Assembly (NCBI GenBank): GCA_938041035.1
Contig: CALHYX010000088.1
Coordinates: forward strand, 1 to 64,000
Length of the DNA stretch: 64,000 bases
Direction of reading: 5' to 3'
Source: an uncultured Acidimicrobiales bacterium
GTDB lineage: Bacteria; Actinomycetota; Acidimicrobiia; Acidimicrobiales; SHLQ01
The notes beneath the pieces are model-generated. The model searched no databases and had not been told where the DNA came from. It saw only the letters and a list, made by a program, of their open reading frames with translations. Position 1 is the stretch's first letter, and every line of letters begins with the position of its first letter. The position numbers and the translations under genes are program-made. Positions 53,109 through 62,039 of this stretch are shown here, one piece after another.

Positions 53109-53798
53109 CTACTGCTTGTCGGCGGCGTAAACGATCACCCGTTCAACCACCTCGTCGCCCGCCTTTTCCAGGCTGCCGGCGTCGAAAGGCGGCTGTGGGT
53201 CGTACTCGATCATCAGCTGCATGGCCTTGGCCGCCACGTCGTCGACCAGCAGTTCCGACAGCCGCAGCGCCATGTCGATACCCGAGGACACGCCCGCCGC
53301 GGTGATAATCCGGTGATCGAGGTGTTCCACCACCCGTTGCCCGGTCGGTTCCACGCCGTGTTCGGTGAGCACGTCGTAGGTGCTCCAGTGCGTCGTTGCA
53401 CTGAGCCCGTCGAGTAACCCGGCGGCGGCGAGGATCAACGAGCCGGTACATACCGATGTGGTGAAGCGCGAGCTCTCATGGGCCGAGCGCAGCCAGTCGT
53501 GCATGGGACCCGGCTCCATGTGGGCGCGAGTGCCGACGCCGCCGGGAACGACCACCACATCGGGGTCGGTCAACTCGGCGAAGGTGGCGTCGACGGTGAG
53601 CCCCAGGAAGCCGTTGTCACTGCGCACCTCGCCCTTCTCGGCTCCGATGAAGGTCACCGTGGCCCCCGGGAGTCGTTGCAACACCTCGTAGGGACCTACA
53701 GCATCGAGCGCGGTCACCTCATCGAACAGCGGGATGGCGATGCTCAGTTCGTCGGGCGTGGGTGGCTCGTCGGGCGTAGATCGTGGGGATGCGGTCAT
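53109..53798 (-). CDS. DJ-1/PfpI family protein
   Basis: The 229-residue protein has the DJ-1/PfpI fold: IPLFDEVTALDAVGPYEVL, VVPGGVGT, a nucleophile-elbow cysteine in VCTGSLILAAAGLLDG, and TTHWSTYDVL. This matches the isonitrile-hydratase/ThiJ-like group lacking the HTH domain. It lies 42 bp downstream of a GlxA-type regulator whose N-terminal half is a paralogue, so the pair probably arose by duplication and shares control. Confidence 0.88.
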   Translation of the reverse strand: MTASPRSTPDEPPTPDELSIAIPLFDEVTALDAVGPYEVLQRLPGATVTFIGAEKGEVRSDNGFLGLTVDATFAELTDPDVVVVPGGVGTRAHMEPGPMHDWLRSAHESSRFTTSVCTGSLILAAAGLLDGLSATTHWSTYDVLTEHGVEPTGQRVVEHLDHRIITAAGVSSGIDMALRLSELLVDDVAAKAMQLMIEYDPQPPFDAGSLEKAGDEVVERVIVYAADKQ

Positions 53799-53840
53799 GG
53801 TTTCTCCAGTCGGAGTCGGTAACGAAGGTGAACGAGTCGG

Positions 53841-54815
53841 TCAGGCGGTGGCGGCGAAGCGACGCCGGTAGTCGTCGGGGGACACGCCGACGCGCCGGTG
53901 GAACGACCGGCGCAGGGTCTCGGCGGAACCAAAACCGCAGCGTCGGGCGACCTGGCTCAATCCGCACACCTCGGTTTCGAGGACATGGCGGGCGGCATCG
54001 ACCCGGACCCGTTCGACGTATCGAGCCGGCGTTTCGCCGAGGTCGTCGCGAAACAGCCGGGTCAGATGACGCGGGGACAGCCCGACCTGGGCAGCCAGGT
54101 TGGTCACGGTATGGCTGGCGCTCGGATCGGCGTGGATCAGGTCGCAGGCGATCTGGACGGGGGGCCGCTCGGGGGCTTCGGCCCAGACCGGGGCGGCGAA
54201 CTGGGTTTGCCCGCCCGGGCGGCGAAGGAACATGACGAGGTGGCGGGCGGCGACCTGGGCGACCGCATCACCGTGGTCCGCGGCGACCATCGCCAGGGCG
54301 AGGTCGATACCGGCGGTGACGCCGGCCGAGGTCCACAGGCCGCGGTCCTCGATGAAGATGGGGTCGGGGTCGACGGTTAGCGCGGGGTACTTGCGGGCGA
54401 GGTCATCGGCCTGCGCCCAGTGCGTGGTCACCCGGTGCCCATCGCACAATCCGGCCGCAGCCAGAACGTAGGTACCCGTGCACACCGAGGCCACCCGGCG
54501 GGCGCTCGGGGCGTTGGCCCGCACCCAGTCGAGCAGGGCGGTCTTATCGATCGCGCTGCGGGTGCCCTCGCCGCCGGGCACGAGCAGCGTGTCGAGACGT
54601 CCTCCGACATCGGCGAAGACCGCCTGCGGGACAATCGCCATCGCACTCTCACTCCGCACCGGTTCGAGCGTCTCGGCGACCAGCGTCACCGCATAGCGCG
54701 GACCGTCGGCGCCCGTGGCGTCGAGTACCTGGTTCACTCCTGCGAACACCTCGTGAGGTCCGGTGACGTCGAGCGGTTGGTACCCGTCGAACAGCGCGAT
54801 GGCAATGGAACGCAT
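53841..54815 (-). CDS. GlxA family AraC-type transcriptional regulator
   Basis: The 324-residue protein has an N-terminal DJ-1/PfpI-like sensor (LFDGYQPLDVTGPHEVF, LVPGGEGT, SVCTGTYVLAAAGLCDG, TTHWAQADDL) and a C-terminal AraC double helix-turn-helix (LAAQVGLSPRHLTRLF, CGFGSAETLRRSFHRRVGVSPDDYR). ATG 54815 gives the conserved start MRSIAIALFDGYQ. Likely regulates the adjacent DJ-1 gene; its ligand is unknown. Confidence 0.92.
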   Translation of the reverse strand: MRSIAIALFDGYQPLDVTGPHEVFAGVNQVLDATGADGPRYAVTLVAETLEPVRSESAMAIVPQAVFADVGGRLDTLLVPGGEGTRSAIDKTALLDWVRANAPSARRVASVCTGTYVLAAAGLCDGHRVTTHWAQADDLARKYPALTVDPDPIFIEDRGLWTSAGVTAGIDLALAMVAADHGDAVAQVAARHLVMFLRRPGGQTQFAAPVWAEAPERPPVQIACDLIHADPSASHTVTNLAAQVGLSPRHLTRLFRDDLGETPARYVERVRVDAARHVLETEVCGLSQVARRCGFGSAETLRRSFHRRVGVSPDDYRRRFAATA

Positions 54816-54935
54816 GACTCCAGAAGACACCGTGGCGCCGATGTCGTCAATGACCCATGTCCCACGATTTACGCCATCACGGCGCCACCAATGGAAAGCA
54901 TGCGCCACCCATGGAACACTGGGCCCGGTTGGGCG

Positions 54936-56027
54936 TTACGGCGACGGGGCCGTCGTGGTCTCGGTCGCCAGTCGCAAATCGACGAGGACGGGTTCTTGCC
55001 CCGGGACGGCATCGACCAGGATTTGCTGGGTGCCCTCGAGGCGGATGGCCGACGTGAACACCGAACTCCGCAGATCGACCGTAACCGTGCCGGACCCGGC
55101 AACATCCCAGTCGGCCACCGTGGCCGTACCCGTGGGCACCTGGTAGTTCGCTCCCGCCCGCACGACCTGCTCGACCTCGACCGCCAGCTCCAGAACGGTG
55201 CCATCGAAGCTGACCAGTTCATAGGTCGAGACCATCTCGGCCTCCACGAGGGTCACCACCACCTGTCGGGTCTGCCAGCGGGCACCGATCCCGACGGGCT
55301 CGAGCGGGAAAGGATTGGTGAGACCACTCTCGCCGGCGTTGTCGATACTCGTGCCGATCGTTCCGAGGTCGGCGGCCGCAACGCCTCCGAAACTCCGATC
55401 GACCAGCAACCCTCGCGGGGTCACCACCACGGTCTCGACCAATCCGACCGACGGAGCGAGCGCGGCGTTCAGCTGCTCGGCATCGGCCGGACTCACGTCG
55501 GGCCCGGCTTCGGCCCGGATGATCTCCCACGCGACGGCGAAGTTCTCGCCTTCGATCGCGGTGGTCACGCGCTGCTCGATGACGGTGGAAGCACCGGTCT
55601 CGAGCACCACCTCGCCCTCGACCACCTGACGGGTGACCGTGTCGACCACCTGCACCATGAACTCCGGATCCGGCGGCACGAACGAACGCCGCAGAAGCGA
55701 GCGGGGTTCGGCGCCGGCGTCGACCAGAACAACGTTGTCGACGGGTTCACTCGGCGCCGTGGTGGGTGCCCCAGTCGGTGGCTCCGCAGTAGTGGGCGGC
55801 ACCGCGGTGGGAGGCGCCGCGGTGGGAGGCACGGTCGGCACGAGGCTGGTGGGCCCCGGAGTCTCCACCGGAGCCGCGCTCGTCGCCGGTGCGGACGGAA
55901 AGGTGTCGTTCACCGCGGGTGCCGCAGTGCTGGGCGACGCTGCATCGGTCAACGTCGTCGCACCGCACGAGGCGGCCAGCAGGGTGAACGCGGCGGCGAG
56001 GGCGTTGACGTTTGGGCGGCGAATCAT
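54936..56027 (-). CDS. Predicted lipoprotein of unknown function
   Basis: The 363-residue protein has a signal peptide with lipobox LLAASC (Cys near residue 21), a Pro/Thr/Ala linker with PPTTAEPPT-type repeats to about residue 95, and a beta-rich outer domain of about 250 residues with repeated Val/Thr strands. No known motif is seen. GGAGG sits unusually close (2 nt) to ATG 56027; a TTG at 56036 is an alternative. It starts just after the amidase stop codon, so the genes form one unit. Confidence 0.75.
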   Translation of the reverse strand: MIRRPNVNALAAAFTLLAASCGATTLTDAASPSTAAPAVNDTFPSAPATSAAPVETPGPTSLVPTVPPTAAPPTAVPPTTAEPPTGAPTTAPSEPVDNVVLVDAGAEPRSLLRRSFVPPDPEFMVQVVDTVTRQVVEGEVVLETGASTVIEQRVTTAIEGENFAVAWEIIRAEAGPDVSPADAEQLNAALAPSVGLVETVVVTPRGLLVDRSFGGVAAADLGTIGTSIDNAGESGLTNPFPLEPVGIGARWQTRQVVVTLVEAEMVSTYELVSFDGTVLELAVEVEQVVRAGANYQVPTGTATVADWDVAGSGTVTVDLRSSVFTSAIRLEGTQQILVDAVPGQEPVLVDLRLATETTTAPSP

Positions 56028-56038
56028 CGCCTCCAACG

Positions 56039-57496
56039 CTAGAGCCCCGGCGCTCGTCTACCCGACCACGGCGTGGCCGCTTCGAGTTGACCCGCGATCT
56101 GGAACAACAGGTCCTCGCGCCCATAGGCCGCGACCAGCTGAATCCCGATCGGCAACCCGGTGCTGGTCATGGCCAGCGGCAACGAGATGCCGGGCTGGCC
56201 GGTGATATTGAAGGGGGACGTGAACGCTGCGTACGGTACCGAACCGAGGAGCGAACCCATGGGGTCCTCCGCCGACGAGGCGAGCTCGCCGAGCACCGGC
56301 GCCGGGCGGAGACAGGTCGGGGTCAACAACAGGTCAAAGTCGTCCCACCAGTGGGCGATCTGGCGGCGAAAACTCATCTGGGCCCCCTGGATGGAAATCA
56401 CGTCGGGCCCGCCGACCATGCGGCCCGCCTGCGCCATTGCCCAGGTTGCCGGCTCCACATCGGCTTCGGTGAGCTCGCGCCCGATCCAGGACCCCAGCCG
56501 GTCCAGCGAGGCCGCCGCCCCCGCCACCCAGAACGTCGAGAAATTCGCCAACTGTTCCTGGTCGCCGAGCCCGGCCGGCGAATCCTCGCTCACCCGGTGA
56601 CCCAGGGCTTCGAGCTGCACCGCCGTAGCCCGCACCGCGGCCTCGACGTCGGGATCGGTGTCGAGCTCGGCGCGGGGGGAAACGGCGGCGAATCCAATGC
56701 GGAGCGAACCGGGGTCGGTGGTGACCTGGGCGGCGTAGGGCTGACCGGTGGTGGGGGCAACGACGCCGTCGCCGGGAAACGGGTAGGCGGTGGCGTCCAT
56801 GATGGCGGCCGAATCCCGAACCGTATGGCACACGACGTGTTGCACCGAGTTACCCCACTCGTCCTGCAATGGGCCCATGGACAGCCGACCCCGGCTCGGC
56901 TTCAGGCCGACCAGGCCGCACATCGCGGCCGGGATGCGGATCGACCCGCCGCCATCGCTCGCGTTGGCCGCCGGGAGCATCCCGCTCGCCACCGCGGCGG
57001 CCGCGCCGCCCGATGACCCTCCGGGGCCATGGTCGCGATTCCACGGATTGCGGGTCGGGCCGTAGGCCAGCGGCTCGGTCGTCGCGGTCAGCCCGAGCTC
57101 GGGAGTGTTCGTGCGACCCAGAATCACGAACCCGGCCGCGCGGTAGGCGCGGACGATGTTCGCGTCGACGGTGGCGGTGTACCCCGCGTCCTTCAGCCCC
57201 TGCACACCGAGATGGAACGGTTCACCCGCGGCGCCGGGCCAGAGATCCTTCAACAGCATCGGCACCCCGGTGAAGGGCCCGTCGGGCAACCCGCCGGCGA
57301 CCTCGGCGCGGGCCTCGTCGAACCGGGTGTGAATCACCGCGTTGAGATCGGGATTGCGGTCCTCGATCCGGGCGATGGCGGCGTCGATCACCTCCGCGGC
57401 GCTGACCTCCCCCGAGCGGATCAGCGCTGCGGTCGCGACCGCGTCGAGCGCCTCGAGATCGTCGGGCGTGCGTACAGAAGCGGTGTCGTCGGCCAT
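56039..57496 (-). CDS. Amidase signature family protein
   Basis: The 485-residue amidase has the Ser-cisSer-Lys signature: catalytic Lys in PMLLKDLWPG (near residue 85) and GPGGSSGGAAAAVASGMLP with cis-Ser and nucleophile Ser (about 155-175). It resembles AmiA2/GatA-like amidases; the preceding GatB/GatC genes are absent, so a stand-alone amide hydrolase is more likely than tRNA-Gln amidotransferase. It has no signal peptide. The lipoprotein gene follows at once. Confidence 0.9.
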   Translation of the reverse strand: MADDTASVRTPDDLEALDAVATAALIRSGEVSAAEVIDAAIARIEDRNPDLNAVIHTRFDEARAEVAGGLPDGPFTGVPMLLKDLWPGAAGEPFHLGVQGLKDAGYTATVDANIVRAYRAAGFVILGRTNTPELGLTATTEPLAYGPTRNPWNRDHGPGGSSGGAAAAVASGMLPAANASDGGGSIRIPAAMCGLVGLKPSRGRLSMGPLQDEWGNSVQHVVCHTVRDSAAIMDATAYPFPGDGVVAPTTGQPYAAQVTTDPGSLRIGFAAVSPRAELDTDPDVEAAVRATAVQLEALGHRVSEDSPAGLGDQEQLANFSTFWVAGAAASLDRLGSWIGRELTEADVEPATWAMAQAGRMVGGPDVISIQGAQMSFRRQIAHWWDDFDLLLTPTCLRPAPVLGELASSAEDPMGSLLGSVPYAAFTSPFNITGQPGISLPLAMTSTGLPIGIQLVAAYGREDLLFQIAGQLEAATPWSGRRAPGL

Positions 57497-57674
57497 GGGT
57501 CGACCCTAATTCGGGGCGGAGTGTCGGACCCAATGGCCCCCACCTTGAGCGATCGACCGCAAAAAGGGCCGTAAATGAGCCGTACGACGCATGCGGCACG
57601 GCGGTCACGACTGTCACTGTTGTTATGTCATTTCAATATACCTCGCCTCAATACCCCCCGTTTCAGGACCTCAC

Positions 57675-59804
57675 ATGAACCGTCTCCGAACCAGCCTGCT
57701 CGCCGCCGCCATCGCCACCGTGGCCGCCCTCGCCGTCTTCTCGCCGGCCAGCGCCGACCTGACGACGCCGCATGCGTCGCTCGTGCCCGAGCTCCCGAGG
57801 GTCGGTGCACCCGAGATTCTCAACGGTGACGTGCTCGCCATCGAACAGATCGGCAACTGGGTGATCGCCGGTGGCGACTTTACCCAGGTGCGGCTCGCCG
57901 ACGGGACCGTGATCGATCGGGCGTACATCGTGGCGTGGGATGTCGACACCCTGGAGTTCATCGATACCTTCCAGCCCGCGGTCGACGGCGCCGTGCTCGC
58001 CGTGGCCGAAGGTCCTACCCCGGGCGACATCTTCATCGGCGGCCAGTTCAACACCGTCAACGACCGGGGTCGGCGCAAGCTCGCCAAGGTGTTCACCGAC
58101 GGATCGGTCGACACCACCTGGCGCTCCCAGGCGAGCGCCCGGGTGACCAACATCGAGTTCACCGACACCGGCCGGATGTTCGTCGGCGGTTCGTTCAAGC
58201 GCATCGACAACCAGGACATCGAACACATCGCCGAACTGGTCCCGGCCTCCGGCGACGCGCTCCCCTACCTCGATGTCGAGTTCGACGGCGAGGGTGGCGC
58301 CCGATCCGGTGGCCAGAACATCAAGCACCTCGAAGCGCTCCCGGGTGGAAACCAGCTGCTCGTCGTGCACTCGGCCGAAACGATCGACGGGTTGCCCCGC
58401 AAGGCGGCCGCCATGTTCGACATCTCCGTGCAGACCGCGCCGTTCATGACCGACTACTCGATCCACAACTGGTTCAACGATGCCCCGTTCGGCGCGCTGC
58501 CCACCAACGGCGACCTGTCGCCCGACGGCACCTTCTTCGCCATCAGCACCAACATCGGCGACCGCCCGCCCTGGCACGACTCGGTGATCCTGTTCCCGAC
58601 GTCCGGCGGTCCCGATACCCAGCCGATCTGGTCGCACCGCATGCGTGACTCGGTGTTCTCGGTCGCGGTCAGCAACAACGCCGTGTACGCCGGCGGTCAC
58701 TTCTGCCGCATCGACGAGGGCCCGGGCGCCACCGTCGTGGAAGGCCGCGACGACAAGGTCTGCACCGGAGCATTCCGACCGACCGGTGCCTGGCGCTGGC
58801 AGGTCGCGGCGCTCAACATCGCCGACGGCACCCCGCTCGACTGGGATCCGGGCAGCAACTCCCGGGTGGGCGTTCAGGAACTCACCGTCACCGATCGGGG
58901 CCTCCTCCTCGGCCATGACGGTTCGCAGGTCAACAACCGCAGCGTCGGCCGGGCCGCCTTCTTCGACTTCGGCGCTGCCGCCCTCGATCAGCAGGATCCG
59001 ACCCTCACCGTCGACCAGCCGCTCCCCGGTCAGCTCGTCGAAAGCCCGCTGGAGATCTCGGGCACCGTGAACGACGACCTGCGGGTCATGTCGGTCAAGG
59101 TACGCATCCAGGACAACGTTGGCGGCCAGTGGCTGCAGGCCGACGGCAGCCTGGGCGCCGCCGCCCACGACTTCGTCGTGCCCTTCGACCATCGCGCCGG
59201 CATCGCCGAAGCGTGGTCGGTCAGCGCAATCGCCCCCGACGGCGCCTATCGCATCGAATCTCGCGCCATCGACTCGGCGGGCAACGTCACCACCAACCAG
59301 TTCAGCATCAGTGTCGGCGAAGAGCCGCCCCCGGTGTGCACCGCAACGGTCGACGGCAACGACGTGATCTTGAACTGGACCCTGCTCGAAGGCGAAGACC
59401 GCTACGCGGTTCGACGCGACGGTCCGTGGCTCACCACCTTGACCGGTGGTGCCACCACCTTCACCGATGTCGACGTCTCGCCCGGGAACCACTCCTATGT
59501 GATCCGCTCGAAGGAGGACGGGATCACCACCGACCAGGACTGCGGCACCATCACCATCGACCCGCCGGCCGACCCGGTGTGCACGCTCGAGGTCAACGGC
59601 ACCGATGTCATGGTGTTCTGGACTGCGCTCGACGGCGAGAACAGCTATTCGGTGCGCCGGGACGGTTCCTGGATCGCCACCGTGTCCGGCGGCGCCACCG
59701 CCTACGTCGACACCACCGCCACCCCCGGTCCGCACACCTACGTGGTGCGATCCATCAAGGGGGGCGTGGTCACCGACCAGGACTGCGGCGGGATCAACCT
59801 CTAG
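57675..59804 (+). CDS. Secreted beta-propeller-like protein with Fn3-like repeats
   Basis: The 709-residue protein has a signal peptide (LLAAAIATVAALAVFSPASAD), then about 400 residues with repeated GGxF strands (VIAGGDFTQV, IFIGGQFNTV, MFVGGSFKRI, VYAGGHFCRI), as in beta-propellers of the delta-60-repeat type. A Big-like domain (about 440-555) and two near-identical Fn3-like domains follow, each with ATVDG or LEVNG, a Tyr-x-Val-Arg-Arg-Asp-Gly strand and ending TTDQDCG or VTDQDCG. Probably extracellular and adhesive or sugar-binding. AGGA lies 7 nt before ATG 57675. The region just upstream is notably AT-rich. Confidence 0.8.
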   Translation: MNRLRTSLLAAAIATVAALAVFSPASADLTTPHASLVPELPRVGAPEILNGDVLAIEQIGNWVIAGGDFTQVRLADGTVIDRAYIVAWDVDTLEFIDTFQPAVDGAVLAVAEGPTPGDIFIGGQFNTVNDRGRRKLAKVFTDGSVDTTWRSQASARVTNIEFTDTGRMFVGGSFKRIDNQDIEHIAELVPASGDALPYLDVEFDGEGGARSGGQNIKHLEALPGGNQLLVVHSAETIDGLPRKAAAMFDISVQTAPFMTDYSIHNWFNDAPFGALPTNGDLSPDGTFFAISTNIGDRPPWHDSVILFPTSGGPDTQPIWSHRMRDSVFSVAVSNNAVYAGGHFCRIDEGPGATVVEGRDDKVCTGAFRPTGAWRWQVAALNIADGTPLDWDPGSNSRVGVQELTVTDRGLLLGHDGSQVNNRSVGRAAFFDFGAAALDQQDPTLTVDQPLPGQLVESPLEISGTVNDDLRVMSVKVRIQDNVGGQWLQADGSLGAAAHDFVVPFDHRAGIAEAWSVSAIAPDGAYRIESRAIDSAGNVTTNQFSISVGEEPPPVCTATVDGNDVILNWTLLEGEDRYAVRRDGPWLTTLTGGATTFTDVDVSPGNHSYVIRSKEDGITTDQDCGTITIDPPADPVCTLEVNGTDVMVFWTALDGENSYSVRRDGSWIATVSGGATAYVDTTATPGPHTYVVRSIKGGVVTDQDCGGINL

Positions 59805-60607
59805 GTACCCGTCGGCGGGTCGTCGGGTTCATCGGCGAAGCGCACATGCCACAACATGAGCCCGTGGGGCGGCGCTACCCGCGCTCCCTGGGACCGGTCC
59901 CGGGCCGCGAGGAGACCGGCGACCTCGCTGGCTCGGCGGTGACCGAGGCCGACGTCGACCAGAACCCCGACGATCGAGCGCACCATCTGCTGACAGAAGG
60001 CGGACGCCTCGATCTCGAGTTCGAGCCCGTCGGGGCCGACGCGACGCCACTCGGCCCGTAGGACCCTGCGCATGAGGGTCTTGGGCTGACCGTCCGCGTT
60101 GAACTGTTTGCGACAGAAGCTGGTGAAGTCATGGGTGCCGAGCAACGGCACCGCCGCGACCCGCATGGCCGCGAGGTCGAGGTGGGGCCGTACGTGCCAG
60201 TGCGTCGCTCCTCGAAACGGATCCGGCACGTCGCGGTTCAGGATCCGGTACCGGTAGATCCGCGCCGTCGCGGAGAACCGGGCGTCAAAGCCCGGGTCGG
60301 CGACCCGCAGGTCGCGCATCGCTATGTGGGGCCGACACATCTGGTTGATCGACCCGACGACGGCATCGAGGTCCACCCCGTCGATGGGCGCGTCAAACGA
60401 GACGACCTGACCGTGGGCGTGCACCCCCTTGTCGGTGCGACCGGCGCAGCTGAGCACCACCGGAGTGCGCAGGACCAGCGACAGCGCGTCGGTGAGCTCT
60501 CCGGCAACGCTGCGCACATCGCGGTTGATGGCGAAACCGTGGAACGGCGCGCCGTCGTAGGCGACCAGCGCTCGGAGGGTCTGCGGTTGGTCCCTTGCAG
60601 AACCCAT
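59801..60607 (-). CDS. truA: tRNA pseudouridine(38-40) synthase
   Basis: Isomerises uridines 38-40 of the tRNA anticodon stem. The 268-residue protein has ALVAYDGAPFHGF, the catalytic aspartate in AGRTDKGVHAHGQVVSF and FCQQMVRSIVGVLVDVG. It lies 30 bp after rplQ at the end of the alpha operon, as in other actinobacteria. Its stop codon interlocks with that of the convergent secreted-protein gene as CTAG. Confidence 0.96.
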   Translation of the reverse strand: MGSARDQPQTLRALVAYDGAPFHGFAINRDVRSVAGELTDALSLVLRTPVVLSCAGRTDKGVHAHGQVVSFDAPIDGVDLDAVVGSINQMCRPHIAMRDLRVADPGFDARFSATARIYRYRILNRDVPDPFRGATHWHVRPHLDLAAMRVAAVPLLGTHDFTSFCRKQFNADGQPKTLMRRVLRAEWRRVGPDGLELEIEASAFCQQMVRSIVGVLVDVGLGHRRASEVAGLLAARDRSQGARVAPPHGLMLWHVRFADEPDDPPTGT

Positions 60608-60637
60608 CCGAGCGCGTTGCTTTCCTAAAGCGTGGTT

Positions 60638-60991
60638 CTAGACCAGTTCGATACGAGCCATCGGGGCGTTGTCGCCCGGACGGGGACCCAACTTGAGAAT
60701 TCGGGTGTAGCCACCCGGACGCTCCGCGTAGCGGGGACCGATCTCGTCGAACAGCTTGGAGGCCATCTCCCGATCGTGGAGGAACTTCACGACCTGGCGG
60801 TGGTTGTGCAACCCACCCTTCTTGGCCTTGGTGATCATTTTTTCGGCCACCGGGCGCATCGCCTTGGCCTTGGCTTCGGTGGTCGTGATCGCCTCGGCGG
60901 CGATCAATGAAGCCACGAGGTTGGCCATCATGGCCTTTTGGTGAGAGGCGCTACCGCCGAAGCGGGCGCCCTTTCTTGGGCGTGCTGGCAT
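60638..60991 (-). CDS. rplQ: 50S ribosomal protein L17
   Basis: The 117-residue protein has the L17 pattern: MPARPRKGARFGGSASHQKA with basic N terminus, LVASLIAAEAITTTEAKAKA and GGYTRILKLGPRPGDNAPMA. It starts 3 bp after the rpoA stop. Confidence 0.98.
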   Translation of the reverse strand: MPARPRKGARFGGSASHQKAMMANLVASLIAAEAITTTEAKAKAMRPVAEKMITKAKKGGLHNHRQVVKFLHDREMASKLFDEIGPRYAERPGGYTRILKLGPRPGDNAPMARIELV

Positions 60992-60994
60992 CGG

Positions 60995-61933
60995 TCAGTC
61001 CCGGGTCCGGAGCGACAGACCGCGCTCATCGAGCTTCTGAATGACTTCGTCGAGCGACTTCTGCCCGAAGTTGGTGATGGCGAGGAGGTCGTCCTCGGTC
61101 TTTTCGAGCAGCTCACCAATGGCGTTGACCTGGGCCCGCTTGAGGCAGTTGCGCGGACGTTCGGACAACTCCAGATCCTCGATCGGCAATTCGAGGTCGG
61201 GCGAGCCGCTGGGGGCCGGTCCGACTTCGCCGAGCTCGAGGCCCTGCGGCTCGTCGCTCATCTCTTCGACGAGCTGCACCAGGGCGCGAAGGGTGGCGCC
61301 GGCCGAGGCCAGGGCTTCCTGCGGGGTGATGGAGCCATCGGTTTCGATCTCGAGCATCAGCTTGTCGAAGTTGGTCGACATCTCGACGCGCGTCGGCTCG
61401 ACCGAGAACGCCACCCGGCGAACGGGGGAGAAGATCGAGTCCATCGGGATAACCCCGATGGTGTTGCTCGTGTTGTTGCGGTCGGCCGAGACATAGCCCC
61501 GGCCCCGCTCGACGGTGAGATCGATGGCCAGCCGACCCTTGGAGTTCAGGGTGGCGATCGGCAGCGCCGGGTTGAGCACCTCGACCTCGGCGTGGGTCTG
61601 AATGTCGCTGGCGGTGATGTCGGCGGATCCGCGCACGTCGAGGCGCAGGGTCACCGGTTCATCGGCGTGGGACCGCAGCACGAGGTCCTTGAGGTTCAAG
61701 ATGATGTCGGTGACATCCTCGGCAACGCCGGCGATGGTGTCGAACTCGTGCAGCGCGTCATCAAAACGAATTTGGGTAACGGCGGCACCCGGAATCGACG
61801 ACAGCAGGGTGCGCCGTAGCGATTGGCCGATCGTGTGGCCGAAACCCGGCTCGAGAGGTCCGATGGCGAATCGCTGTCGATTGCCTTCCGCCTCTCCAAC
61901 CGCTTCGACCGTCGGACGCTGAATAACCAGCAT
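60995..61933 (-). CDS. rpoA: RNA polymerase alpha subunit
   Basis: The 312-residue protein has the assembly domain (FAIGPLEPGFGHTIGQSLRR, LLSSIPGAAVTQIRFD) and the C-terminal DNA/activator-binding domain (LELSERPRNCLKRAQ, INAIGELLEKTEDDLL-type helix, FGQKSLDEVIQKL). The linker between the two is acidic, with SDEPQGLELGEV. Length is normal. Preceded by a 106-bp gap holding a large inverted repeat. Confidence 0.98.
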   Translation of the reverse strand: MLVIQRPTVEAVGEAEGNRQRFAIGPLEPGFGHTIGQSLRRTLLSSIPGAAVTQIRFDDALHEFDTIAGVAEDVTDIILNLKDLVLRSHADEPVTLRLDVRGSADITASDIQTHAEVEVLNPALPIATLNSKGRLAIDLTVERGRGYVSADRNNTSNTIGVIPMDSIFSPVRRVAFSVEPTRVEMSTNFDKLMLEIETDGSITPQEALASAGATLRALVQLVEEMSDEPQGLELGEVGPAPSGSPDLELPIEDLELSERPRNCLKRAQVNAIGELLEKTEDDLLAITNFGQKSLDEVIQKLDERGLSLRTRD

Positions 61934-62000
61934 GAATAACTCCTCGGAACTTCGAATGCGACCCTCGGCGGCGAAACCGAGGTTGTTTCATGTGTTGGGT

Positions 62001-62030
62001 CCGGGCGCGTGCACAACGACACGCACCCGG
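62001..62030. repeat. Inverted repeat between rpsD and rpoA
   Basis: CCGGGCGCGTG (62001-62011) and CACGCACCCGG (62020-62030) pair over 11 bp with one mismatch and an 8-nt loop. In the alpha-operon RNA it stands 9 nt after the rpsD stop and before rpoA. No T-tract follows, so it could be a processing, stability or S4-binding element, not a terminator. Confidence 0.55.
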
Positions 62031-62039
62031 CGGGTGGGT

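Noticed and set aside
57663..59735. A 690-codon open frame on the minus strand opposite the secreted propeller protein
   Set aside because: The translation is Gly/Asp/Val/Arg-rich with no domain, while the plus strand gives a signal peptide and recognisable repeats.
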